Part shown: positions 45,368 through 54,100 of the stretch, piece after piece
Numbering within the stretch: the first letter of the stretch is position 1
Layout: every line of letters begins with the position of its first letter
NCBI RefSeq assembly: GCF_946478805.1
Contig: NZ_CAMLDC010000009.1
Span: forward strand, 116,394-180,393
Reading direction: 5' to 3'
From: an uncultured Fluviicola sp.
GTDB taxonomy: Bacteria > Bacteroidota > Bacteroidia > Flavobacteriales > Crocinitomicaceae
DNA length: 64,000 nt
Translations under genes and position numbers: made by a program
Notes under the pieces: model-generated
Told to the model about the DNA's origin: nothing
Database searches by the model: none
What the model saw: the letters and a program-made list of their open reading frames with translations, nothing else

Positions 45368-46090
45368 ATGTTTATACATCAAGGTAAAAAAAGAACAGCA
45401 AAACATAACTTGCAAATTGCATCCTTGCTATCTTTTGTAGCTGGTATAGTGAATGTTGCCGGTTTCTTAGCTGTTGCAAAACTGACTACGAACGTAACCG
45501 GGCACTTTGCTTTTTTCGTAGATGAAGTTTTCAAATTGAAATTTTGGGAAGGCTTCATTTACTTTCTATATATCTTTTTCTTTTTCCTCGGTTCATTTTC
45601 TTCCAGTTTTCTAGTGGAAGTCATTTCCAGAAAAAATGAAAACTATGTCTACATTGTTCCCACATCCATAGAGTGCTTAATCTTGATTCTAATAGCTGTT
45701 TTTGGAGGGGATTTAGTGATTGCAAATCCAAACCTCATCGCATTCAGCCTGCTTTTTGCAATGGGTTTACAAAATTCTCTGGTTACCCGAATTTCCAACG
45801 CCACAGTTAGAACAACGCATCTCACAGGACTCTTTACCGATTTAGGAATTGAACTCTCTCAATTGTTTTTTTATCGGGAAGAAGAAACAAGGAAAAAATT
45901 GATTGCTTCGGTCAAATTGCGCTTAACCATCATCAGTTTCTTTTTTATTGGCGGAATCATCGGTGGAATTTTCTATTCAGGAATTGGTCTGCATGTTTTG
46001 TTCATCGGATCAGCTTCATTGATTCTAGGGATTATCTACGACAATATTAAATTAAAAATCAAATTGCTCCGGAAGAAATACAGGCATTAA
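45368..46090 (+). CDS. YoaK-family (DUF1275) membrane protein
   Basis: The 240-residue protein has six hydrophobic segments and the family features near the start: LLSFVAGIVNVAGFLAVAKL, then TTNVTGHFAFF. Midway is MGLQNSLVTRISNATVRTTH followed by LTGLFTDLG, the most conserved DUF1275 segment. The family is widespread, and no transport substrate or enzymatic role is established. It stands alone after tRNA-Ser and is convergent with the asparaginase gene. Confidence 0.88.
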   Translation: MFIHQGKKRTAKHNLQIASLLSFVAGIVNVAGFLAVAKLTTNVTGHFAFFVDEVFKLKFWEGFIYFLYIFFFFLGSFSSSFLVEVISRKNENYVYIVPTSIECLILILIAVFGGDLVIANPNLIAFSLLFAMGLQNSLVTRISNATVRTTHLTGLFTDLGIELSQLFFYREEETRKKLIASVKLRLTIISFFFIGGIIGGIFYSGIGLHVLFIGSASLILGIIYDNIKLKIKLLRKKYRH

Positions 46091-46121
46091 CATTCAAAAG
46101 GAATAAATTGTTTTGCCTAGG

Positions 46122-47150
46122 TTAGACCGTCACTTCACCTGCAACTGATTTCTTCAAAATCACTTTCGCAGCTTCTACATTTCCGACACTTTTTCCTAAA
46201 GCATACATGGTTTTGGTCACTGCTGCTTCGGTTGTCAGGTCAAAGCCGGAAAGCACGCCGTTCTTCTCGAAGAAGGAGCTGGTTTCGTATTTCCCCTGCT
46301 CCACTCTTCCGGTGGAACATTGCGTGATATTCAGTACGATTCCTCCTGCTTGCAGGTAATTCAATAACAAGGAATGGAACTGTTTATCGGAAGGAGCATT
46401 TCCTGAACCGTAGGTTTCCAGGATGATTGCCTTGGTTTTTTTGGTGTCAAAAAGGGATTCGTAAATATTCCAATTGATTCCCGGGAAGAACTTAATGAGG
46501 GCCACCGAAGAATCGAAAGCGGTAAATAATTCCAATTCTTTCGATGATTCGAATGTTCCGCCCGTGTAATCAATGTGAACTCCTGCAACAGCCAGGGGAC
46601 GCAAATTCGGTGAACGAAATGCTTCAAAAGAAGAGGCGGATACTTTGGATGTGCGGTTTCCACGATACAAAGAATATTCAAAATAAATAGCCACTTCCTG
46701 GATCCGGGAAGTTCCATTTTCATTTTTAGCAGCAGCAATTTCAATGGCGGTGACCAAATTCTCTTTCCCATCTGTACGGATTGTTCCTATCGGAAGTTGA
46801 GATCCCGTAAAAATGACCGGTTTTTTCAATCCCTGGAGCATGAAACTCAAAGCCGAAGCTGAAAAAGCCATTGTATCCGAACCATGAAGAATCACAAATC
46901 CATCAAAGTCATTGTATTTTGTGAAAACCAATTCAGCCATTTCTTTCCACCAAGACGGATTCATCTCTGAAGAATCGATCGGATGTGGGAATGCGTGTGT
47001 TGTCAGCTGAACATTCAAACGCGCCAACTCCGGAATGTGCTTGTAAACATCGCCAAAGTCAAAGGCAGTCAGGGAACCTGTTAACGGATCATTCACCATT
47101 CCAATTGTTCCTCCTGTATAAATAACCAGTACGTGTGGCGTTGTCTTCAT
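46122..47150 (-). CDS. ansA: Type I (cytoplasmic) L-asparaginase
   Basis: The enzyme hydrolyses asparagine to aspartate and ammonia. The 342-residue protein has no signal peptide, which fits the cytoplasmic type. The first catalytic threonine is in VIYTGGTIGM near residue 14. The second is in VILHGSDTMAFSASALSFML near 90. AIILETYGSGNAP near 240 is the substrate-pocket segment. A promoter with GAACTTTG lies just upstream. It is monocistronic. Confidence 0.95.
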   Translation of the reverse strand: MKTTPHVLVIYTGGTIGMVNDPLTGSLTAFDFGDVYKHIPELARLNVQLTTHAFPHPIDSSEMNPSWWKEMAELVFTKYNDFDGFVILHGSDTMAFSASALSFMLQGLKKPVIFTGSQLPIGTIRTDGKENLVTAIEIAAAKNENGTSRIQEVAIYFEYSLYRGNRTSKVSASSFEAFRSPNLRPLAVAGVHIDYTGGTFESSKELELFTAFDSSVALIKFFPGINWNIYESLFDTKKTKAIILETYGSGNAPSDKQFHSLLLNYLQAGGIVLNITQCSTGRVEQGKYETSSFFEKNGVLSGFDLTTEAAVTKTMYALGKSVGNVEAAKVILKKSVAGEVTV

Positions 47151-47170
47151 GCGTATCTAATTGTGTGAGG

Positions 47171-47200
47171 CAAAGTTCACTGAAAATACCGAAAAAACAA
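47171..47200 (-). promoter_or_regulatory. Promoter of the asparaginase gene
   Basis: On the minus strand TTG (complement of 47198-47200) is followed after 19 bases by GAACTTTG (complement of 47171-47178). This differs from TAnnTTTG in the first base only. The start site would be about 14 bases before the ATG. Confidence 0.55.
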
Positions 47201-47216
47201 GCTTCAAGGAAGAAGT

Positions 47217-48380
47217 TTATTCCGCTGCATTCCGCTCAGTCAATTTAGGAGCTTTCCAAAACAACTTCGGATTGTTGGTTACGTAATTGGTCATTGTGAA
47301 ATTTACATCCTTGTTTACATGATCTGTCTTTTGCGGACTTTGATTGAGACCATCAAGTGGCAATAATTGCACATAAACAGTACTTTTTCCCGGAAGTTTC
47401 GTTTCATAATTGTATTCACTGGAAACCGGGCATTCCAAACGATAGAGGTTTTTGGCCATGTAATAGTCCAAATAACCTTGAACCCATACCAATTGCTCAT
47501 TATTCCAATTCGCATCGGGATTTACAATGACAGTTCTACCATCAATCAACCGCTGCCGCACTTCTTCGATACTTAGAAGTACTCCCTTTTCATCCATCAC
47601 ATACGCGTTATTGGTCGGATCCATGTAAACCCATTTTTTCAGCCATTCGGAATAAACCATATTGATCACGTGACAATCATCAAACTCCAATTCTTTTGGC
47701 ATGCAGGTGATGTAGCGCGATTTGAAACCCATTGCGAGGTAGCATTCATTCAGGGAAATCGCCAAACCGCGGCAGTTCAATCCACGTGAACCATCTTTGC
47801 AAACCTGGATCATATCATCTGCATTTTTATTCTCCGGATTTCCGTGCTGTCCGTCGTGTTTTACCAGGTTATGGATCCAATGCATCAGGTTGATGATCTG
47901 GTTGATCTCTCCTGCATCACCTGCAATTGAATCCAGGTTGTATTTTTTACGCAGAGCTACCAAATTCGGGTCGTTCATATCCTGATACGTAAATTCAGGA
48001 ACTGATCTGGAGTCGGAAGTATTGTATTTATTCGCTTGTTTCAACTTCCCGATATAATCAGGACTTTCCACAAATTTAACACGTGTAAGACAGGTGTCTT
48101 TATTTTGGTATAATACAATAAAATCGCGGACAGGATGCTTTTTATCCACTTTGATCACCATCGAATCCACGTCTGTAACAAAGATCACTTCGTTTTCAGA
48201 CGTTTCCAAAACATCCGGCTTCACTTCGGGGGCGATCGTCCAGCTCCTGACCGTAATCGGATTGTCTGTTGCGAACCTCATCCGGAATGTCTTCACATTC
48301 GTGTGAAGCACCTTTTGCTTTTTTTGAGCAAAGATGGAAAGAGATGAAAAGAGGAGAAAAACGGTTAAAATCGGACGCAT
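47217..48380 (-). CDS. Secreted transglutaminase-like (cysteine protease fold) protein
   Basis: The 387-residue protein has a signal peptide (MRPILTVFLLFSSLSIFAQ). A transglutaminase-like domain lies near 150-285 with a visible catalytic triad: cysteine in RGLNCRGLAISLNECYLAMG, histidine in DDCHVINMVY and aspartate in WVYMDPTNNAYV. The N-terminal 130 residues may be a beta domain. Members of this fold cleave peptides or act as amidases. The substrate is unknown, and a peptidoglycan or protein target is only an inference. It lies downstream of tatD on the same strand, with a 65-base gap. Confidence 0.85.
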   Translation of the reverse strand: MRPILTVFLLFSSLSIFAQKKQKVLHTNVKTFRMRFATDNPITVRSWTIAPEVKPDVLETSENEVIFVTDVDSMVIKVDKKHPVRDFIVLYQNKDTCLTRVKFVESPDYIGKLKQANKYNTSDSRSVPEFTYQDMNDPNLVALRKKYNLDSIAGDAGEINQIINLMHWIHNLVKHDGQHGNPENKNADDMIQVCKDGSRGLNCRGLAISLNECYLAMGFKSRYITCMPKELEFDDCHVINMVYSEWLKKWVYMDPTNNAYVMDEKGVLLSIEEVRQRLIDGRTVIVNPDANWNNEQLVWVQGYLDYYMAKNLYRLECPVSSEYNYETKLPGKSTVYVQLLPLDGLNQSPQKTDHVNKDVNFTMTNYVTNNPKLFWKAPKLTERNAAE

Positions 48381-48445
48381 AAAACGAAGTTATCTTCCGA
48401 AGATAAAATCTTTTTCGATAAATTATCCCAGAGATGCTAATCTTT

Positions 48446-49213
48446 TTACGGATGAAATAAACCCAAAGCATTCTGAGTAGTCACTTCCTGTAACTTGCTG
48501 AGTGGCAGAGTCAAGATTTCAGCTATCTTTTCAGCTGTATGGACGATATACCCACTTTCGTTTCTTTTCCCGCGGAAAGGAGTCGGTGCGAGATAGGGCG
48601 CATCCGTTTCCAATACTAATTTTTCCAACGGGATGTTCTTCAATGTTTCAGGCAGATCCGATTTCTTGTAGGTCACCACTCCGCCAATTCCAAATAGGAA
48701 ACCTTTGTAATCCAGGATCTTCTTAACGTCCTGCTCATTTCCTGTGAAACAATGAAAAATTCCTTTCAGGCGTTCATCATTTTCCCGGTCCAGCACTTCG
48801 TAAATTTCCGGAAAGGAATCACGGGCGTGGATTACGATTGGAACCTGAAGTTCTTTGGCCCAGTTGATCTGGGTCCTGAAAGCTTCCTTTTGCTCTTCAA
48901 CAAAAGTCTTATCCCAATAAAGGTCGATTCCAATTTCCCCGATAGCCACGTAGGGTCTTTTTTCCAGCAAGATTTTCATCTTAGCCAGTACCAATTCCCA
49001 ATTATCGTCCACCGAACACGGATGAAGCCCCATCATTGCAAAGCAATTTTCCGGAAATTGTTGTTCCAAAGCATGCATTCCTTCCACCGAATTCAAATCG
49101 ATATTGGGCATATACATGCGTCCAACTCCTGCTGCAATTGCGCGCAGGATCATTTCCGTTCGGTCTTCGTTGAATTGTTCGGAGTAAAGATGTGTGTGAG
49201 TGTCGATAAACAT
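48446..49213 (-). CDS. tatD: TatD-family metal-dependent deoxyribonuclease
   Basis: The 255-residue protein has all TatD motifs: metal-binding FIDTHTHLYSEQF at the start, IGEIGIDLYWD near 97, VIHARDSFPE near 127, FHCFTGN near 153 and LETDAPYLAPTPFRGKRNES near 200. TatD enzymes are 3'-5' exonucleases active on single-stranded DNA and RNA, with roles in repair and nucleic-acid turnover. The assignment to the family is firm, but the exact paralogue (TatD, YcfH or YjjV type) is not. Confidence 0.93.
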   Translation of the reverse strand: MFIDTHTHLYSEQFNEDRTEMILRAIAAGVGRMYMPNIDLNSVEGMHALEQQFPENCFAMMGLHPCSVDDNWELVLAKMKILLEKRPYVAIGEIGIDLYWDKTFVEEQKEAFRTQINWAKELQVPIVIHARDSFPEIYEVLDRENDERLKGIFHCFTGNEQDVKKILDYKGFLFGIGGVVTYKKSDLPETLKNIPLEKLVLETDAPYLAPTPFRGKRNESGYIVHTAEKIAEILTLPLSKLQEVTTQNALGLFHP

Positions 49214-49233
49214 AGTAAGATCGCTTTGCTTTT

Positions 49234-49300
49234 AGACTAAAGACAAAAGACCAGAGACAACTATCTGTCTTTGGTCTTCAGTCTGATGTCTTTAAGTCTT
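49234..49300. repeat. AGAC-rich imperfect inverted repeat
   Basis: The left arm (AGACTAAAGACAAAAGACC plus AGAGACA) and right arm (TGTCTTTGGTCTTCAGTC plus TGATGTCTTTAAGTCT) pair imperfectly around ACTATC. Each arm is itself a degenerate tandem of an AAAGAC-type unit. It is intergenic, between the bacilliredoxin gene and tatD. Confidence 0.6.
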
Positions 49301-49302
49301 GA

Positions 49303-49719
49303 TTAACAAAATTCGTCGTAGGCTGCTTCTAGGTTCTCAGCGATCATAGCTGCAGTAACTCCTTCGATATTGTGTCTTTCCAGGAAATGAACCAATTTTC
49401 CGTCTTTAAATAAAGCCACGGATGGCGAAGATGGAGGAAATGGTAAAAAATACTTACGAGCTTGTTGTGTAGCTTCAGAATCAACACCGGCAAAAACCGT
49501 CAATAAATGATCCGGTTTTTTTCCTGCTATTTCCAAAGATTTTTTCACTCCTGGTCTTAAGTTTCCTGCTGCACATCCGCAAACAGAATTTACAACTACC
49601 AAGGCAACACCTTTGCTAGTTGGAATTGTCGCATCTACTTCTGATGCTGATACGAGTTGTTGAAAGCCCACACTTGTAAGGTCTTCCTTCATTGGTTGTA
49701 CGAGTTCTGGTGGGTACAT
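49303..49719 (-). CDS. BrxA/BrxB-family bacilliredoxin
   Basis: The 138-residue thioredoxin-fold protein carries the family CGC active site in VVNSVCGCAAGNLRPG near residues 46-61. GVDSEATQQARKYFLPFPPS near 80 and FLERHNIEG follow, as in known members. In Bacillus these proteins remove bacillithiol from modified protein thiols. Many Bacteroidota also have the family. No bacillithiol synthesis gene is in the window. It has its own promoter at 49739-49772. Confidence 0.92.
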   Translation of the reverse strand: MYPPELVQPMKEDLTSVGFQQLVSASEVDATIPTSKGVALVVVNSVCGCAAGNLRPGVKKSLEIAGKKPDHLLTVFAGVDSEATQQARKYFLPFPPSSPSVALFKDGKLVHFLERHNIEGVTAAMIAENLEAAYDEFC

Positions 49720-49738
49720 ATTATTAAATTTTATAGTG

Positions 49739-49772
49739 CAAAGTTACAGTTTCTTCTTGCTTTGGGAAACAA
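49739..49772 (-). promoter_or_regulatory. Promoter of the bacilliredoxin gene
   Basis: The minus strand has TTG (complement of 49770-49772), a 23-base gap and TAACTTTG (complement of 49739-49746). The start site would lie about 14 bases before the ATG. Confidence 0.6.
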
Positions 49773-49902
49773 AAAACGGGTTCAATTTTTGCCAATTAAA
49801 TTTAAAACCATTCTAAATCACGAAAAATTGAATTTTTTTCACTGAAATCCATACTTATCAACAAATTATTTATTTACTTTGTCCCAATTAAAAAGAGAAC
49901 AG

Positions 49903-50082
49903 ATGAATAGTTTTTGGTGGACACTCGGAAAAATCCTAAATGGTGCATGGTTTTATGACAACATTGGGGATCTCTTTAATTATTCAATTATCGTTCTTGG
50001 ATTCATTGGATTGTTTTACTGGTTGAACTGGCAACGCAAATTCAACAATCAAGCTGAAAAAGATCCGAATCAATTGAAATAA
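49903..50082 (+). CDS. Small single-span membrane protein
   Basis: From ATG 49903 the protein has 59 residues with one membrane segment (LFNYSIIVLGFIGLFYWLNW) and a polar C-terminal tail (QRKFNNQAEKDPNQLK). A longer frame starting at TTG 49879 is unlikely, because TACTTTG at 49875-49881 looks like the promoter box. It resembles a short, tryptophan-rich family of Flavobacteriia with no known role (possibly DUF6341). A terminator follows at 50103. Confidence 0.65.
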   Translation: MNSFWWTLGKILNGAWFYDNIGDLFNYSIIVLGFIGLFYWLNWQRKFNNQAEKDPNQLK

Positions 50083-50102
50083 TTGGTGATTTTACTATAT
50101 TT

Positions 50103-50130
50103 AAAAGGTCTTCGTTCGGAGGCCTTTTTT
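50103..50130 (+). terminator. Terminator after the small membrane protein
   Basis: AAAAGG(T)CT pairs with GGAGGCCTTTT around a short loop and is followed by a T run. Confidence 0.75.
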
Positions 50131-50143
50131 ATTGACGAAAATT

Positions 50144-50179
50144 TACTGTAGGGACACGATGCATCTCGCCCCTACAGTA
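50144..50179. repeat. REP-like palindromic element
   Basis: TACTGTAGGG (50144-50153) is perfectly complementary to CCCTACAGTA (50170-50179). The centre, ACACGATGCATCTCG, holds a nearly symmetric GATGCATC. The form resembles the palindromic GTAGGGACACGATGCATCG-type intergenic elements I recall from flavobacterial genomes. There is no T run, so it is not a normal terminator. It lies 20 bases before ispD. Confidence 0.65.
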
Positions 50180-50199
50180 TTGTTATTATATTTAAAATC

Positions 50200-50868
50200 A
50201 TGCTGACATTCATTATTACTGCCGGGGGAATTGGAAAACGAATGGGAGGTTCCATACCAAAACAATTCCTGTTATTGAATGACAAACCCATTCTGATGCA
50301 TACTATCGAACGGATCCATTCATTTGACATTAATGCCGAATTGATTGTCACCCTTCCCATTGATTACCTTAAAGATTGGGAGGAAATGTGCCGGAAACAT
50401 GATTTTCAGATCAGGCACGAAGTTGTTTCGGGAGGCGAAGAGCGATTTGATTCCATTAAAAATGCATTGGAGAAAGCAACCGGTGAGTGGATTGCTGTTC
50501 ATGACGGTGTTCGGCCTTTTGTAGGTAAACCGGTTTTAAATCAGTTGCTTCTTGAGGTTAAAAACCACCGTGCTGTGATTCCAGTGATTCCCCTGAAGGA
50601 AACACTTCGCATTGTAGATGGCCAAACCAATGCAACTGTACAAAGGGATCATTACCGCATTGTCCAAACTCCGCAGGTATTCGAAGCAAAGCTGATCAAA
50701 AAGGCTTATGAGCAAAAATACGCAACTACCTTCACAGACGATGCAAGTGTTGTGGAAGCAATTGGAGCCCGCATTCACCTGATTCCCGGAAATGATGAAA
50801 ATATCAAAATTACCAATCCCCTCGATTTAAGTGTGGCAGCAATTATTTCGAAGACATGGAATCAATGA
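50200..50868 (+). CDS. ispD: 2-C-methyl-D-erythritol 4-phosphate cytidylyltransferase
   Basis: IspD transfers CMP to methylerythritol phosphate in the MEP isoprenoid pathway. The 222-residue protein has the nucleotide-binding loop ITAGGIGKRMGGSIPKQFL at residues 5-23. HDGVRPFVGKPVLNQLL lies near 101, and VQTPQVFEA near 150. All are characteristic, and the length is normal for a monofunctional enzyme. No ispF is fused or adjacent. dxs of the same pathway is at 19.7 kb in this window. Confidence 0.95.
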   Translation: MLTFIITAGGIGKRMGGSIPKQFLLLNDKPILMHTIERIHSFDINAELIVTLPIDYLKDWEEMCRKHDFQIRHEVVSGGEERFDSIKNALEKATGEWIAVHDGVRPFVGKPVLNQLLLEVKNHRAVIPVIPLKETLRIVDGQTNATVQRDHYRIVQTPQVFEAKLIKKAYEQKYATTFTDDASVVEAIGARIHLIPGNDENIKITNPLDLSVAAIISKTWNQ

Positions 50869-51176
50869 GTTTTATTTTCATTAAAAATTTAATTAACTAA
50901 TTATCAAATGGTTATTTGTAAATCTGTTCGCTTCTTTGCGAACACTCGAATTTGAAAATTCTCAAATTCATGATTCATCAAATCTCTCACAATTTCAATA
51001 AGAGGCATTAAAGAATAATTAATGTTGTTTGAAATTAACATGTTCAATCACACCATTTTCTTCATTTAAATTTTAATTGATTCACAATTCCGCAACGTAT
51101 TCTTGCCGAAAAAGTCATTTTTTTCCCCATTTCTGATTACATGCTGAACGGAACTTTGTTGAAAGTTTATACAGCA
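50869..51176. other. Intergenic region before the choice-of-anchor I gene
   Basis: These 308 AT-rich bases contain two small hairpins. GTTCGCTTCTTTGCGAAC near 50927 may end the ispD transcript weakly. AATTTGAAAATTCTCAAATT near 50950 is the second. GAACTTTG at 51151-51158 may be a promoter box for the next gene. No further gene is visible. Confidence 0.5.
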
Positions 51177-54100
51177 ATGAAAAAAACAATACTCTTTATC
51201 GGAACCGTTTTGATGAGCTTATCCGGTATCGCTCAAAATCCGGGACTCGTAATCTCGGAAATTCTACCAAATCCCAGCGGAACCGATTCCCCATTTGAAT
51301 GGATTGAATTGGTTGCAACCGGCAATATCAATTTCGCAACGACACCTTATACGGTTGTTTGTAATAACTCGGCGGCTACCGTGAACGGATGGATCGAAGG
51401 TGGTGCTATCACTTACGCTTTTCAAATAAATACCGGATCGGTAACCACGGGGCAAGTGGTATATGTAGGTGGAAGTTCCATGGCTCCAACCGGAACTCAA
51501 ATCCGGGTAATTAATACCGCAACAACTGCCGGAGACGGATTCGGGGCTGCAGGCAGTGGAGTTGTCGGAAATGGTGGATCAAACGGTGATGGAGTCGCTG
51601 TCTTTAATTTACCGGTAGCTTCTTTAACCGGTTCAACTATTCCGGTAGATGCATTGTTCTACGGAACTGCACTTGGAACCGCCGTTTTAAATGCAGGTGC
51701 AGACGGATACCAACTGCCTGTTAACGACATCTATAACGGAGGAAAACTTCAATCAAACTCTTTTTTCGCAGGAGATCCGGGAAGCGACCAATCCATTCGT
51801 GCCACGGGATTATTTAATACCCAAACTGCGCTGTGGTCTGGTCAGCGTTCTTGGTCGGTTGGAACGCCGACCTTAGACAATCTTTCTTCGGTCAGTTTAT
51901 TTGCAGCAACACCTGGAACGGTTGCTTTTTCAGCAATTACTCAAAACTTTGTGGAAAATGCGGGAACTGTGAATGTGTCCCTTACTTCTGCTTCACCGAA
52001 TGCTTATCCGGCAACGATCGTTTTGAGCTACTCGGTTTACACGGATGCCACTCAAACAAGCGATTTTACCTTATCAGAGGACACCATTGTTATCCCGGCA
52101 AATTTCACGGGAACGCAAACTGTCCCATTAACTATCATTGACGATATATTGGCAGAGAGAACAGAGAAGATCATCCTGAAAATGAAATCTTTATACAATG
52201 CGACAATCGGCACGAATTCATTCCAGATCATTTATATCAAGGACAATGATTACCAGGCTCCAACTCCAAATAACGAATTGAAGCTAAACCTGCTTTCAAG
52301 TTTTTCCAATGGTGCGGAAGGAACCAATTCTGCGGAAATTGTTGCTTTTGACCCTACAACAGATAAATTATACATTGCAAACTCTGTCGGTGCAAAAGTG
52401 GATATCGTAGACCTTTCGAATCCTGCAACTCCCTCTTTAATCAATTCAATTTCAATCACGCCTTACGGAAACATCAATTCATTAACGGTGCACAACGGTG
52501 TTGTTGCTTGTGCAGTGGAGAATGCAAATCCACAACTCAATGGAAACATTGTTTTCCTGGATGAAAATGGAGTGTTCATTTCCCAAGTTCCGGTTGGTGC
52601 TATGCCCGACATGATCACATTCAACAATGATTACACGAAAGTGTTGGTCGCTTGCGAAGGAGAACCTAAGTCAGATTATTCGATCGATCCTGAAGGTTCG
52701 GTTGGAATTATTGATGTTACAGGCGGCTATCCAGCTTTAACTGCTGCAAACGTTACGATGGTAAATTTCCAGTCATTCAATGGTCAAGAAGCAGTTTTGC
52801 GTTCCCAGGGAATCCGCATCTTCGGACCAGGAAGTTCAGCAGCACAAGATTTCGAACCGGAATACATTACCCTTTCAGAAGACAATTCAACAGCTTACGT
52901 TTCATTACAGGAAAACAATGCAATGGCGGTGATTGATATCTCTGCAGGAACTGTAAGTGCAATTCGTCCATTGGGAACAATGAACTATGCAAACGGCAAC
53001 AGCGGATTGGATGCTTCCGACCAAACTGCAGGTATTTTCATTGGCTCCGTACCGGTTAAGGGATTATTCATGCCGGATGCCTTGGCTCATGCTACTATTG
53101 ACGGAGCGGAATATATTTTCTCGGCAAACGAAGGAGATGCACGTGAATACACTGCTATCACGGAAGTGGCGCGTTTATCGGCAACTTCACTAGATGCTTC
53201 CATTCCGGATCAGAATATCCTGAAACACAATCAATTCCTTGGTCGGATCAACGTGACCAATGCAAGCGGTGATACTGATAATGATGGAGATATCGATGAC
53301 ATACACGTTTTCGGGACACGTTCATTCTCCATTTGGAATGCCCAGACCGGAGCTTTGGTTTTCGATTCAAAAGACCTGATCGAGCAAATCACGGCAAATC
53401 ACCCGACTTTGAACGGTCTGTTCAATGCAAGTAATAGTTCCGGAACTGCAGTAGCTAAAAATCGGTCGGATGATAAGGGTCCTGAGCCTGAAGGCGTCAC
53501 TACTGCAATTATCAATGGAAATCACTACTTATTCGTTTCTATGGAACGCGTTGGCGGAGTGATGTTGTTCAATGTAGATATTCCGAGTGCTCCGGTTTAT
53601 GTCGGGTATTACAACAACCGTTCTGTTGGAGCAAACAGCGGTCCGGATCGCGGTGCAGAAGGAATTATCATCATCAAGAAAGAAGATTCACCAACGGGAC
53701 ATGATATCGTGATCCTTGCAAACGAGATAAGTTCTACCCTTTCCATTTTTGACATCAATACTTGTGTGGAGCTGGCAGGAGCTACTATCAGTGTTCCGAC
53801 AGATTCCATTTGTGCAGGTGATCAAGTTACTTTAACAATTCCGGGGAACGCACAAAGTGCAGTTCAATGGTTGAAAGATGACCAAGTCATTGCAGGTGAA
53901 ACCGGAAACTCACTGGATGTGACTTTGGCTGGAAATTACCGCGTGTTTGTTTCAAATTCCACTCTTGCTTGCGCAGATACTACTTTGGCTGAAACTATTC
54001 AAATATTGACCTTGCCAAGTATTGCAGCCGGTTCTGATATAACAATTTGCATTGGTGATACCGTAAACTTAAGTGCTGCAAGTTCCGAAACAATTTCATG

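Noticed and set aside
45143..45415. Minus-strand frame of 90 codons across tRNA-Ser
   Set aside because: It is antisense to a clear tRNA, its C-terminal residues are tRNA complement, and it resembles no family.
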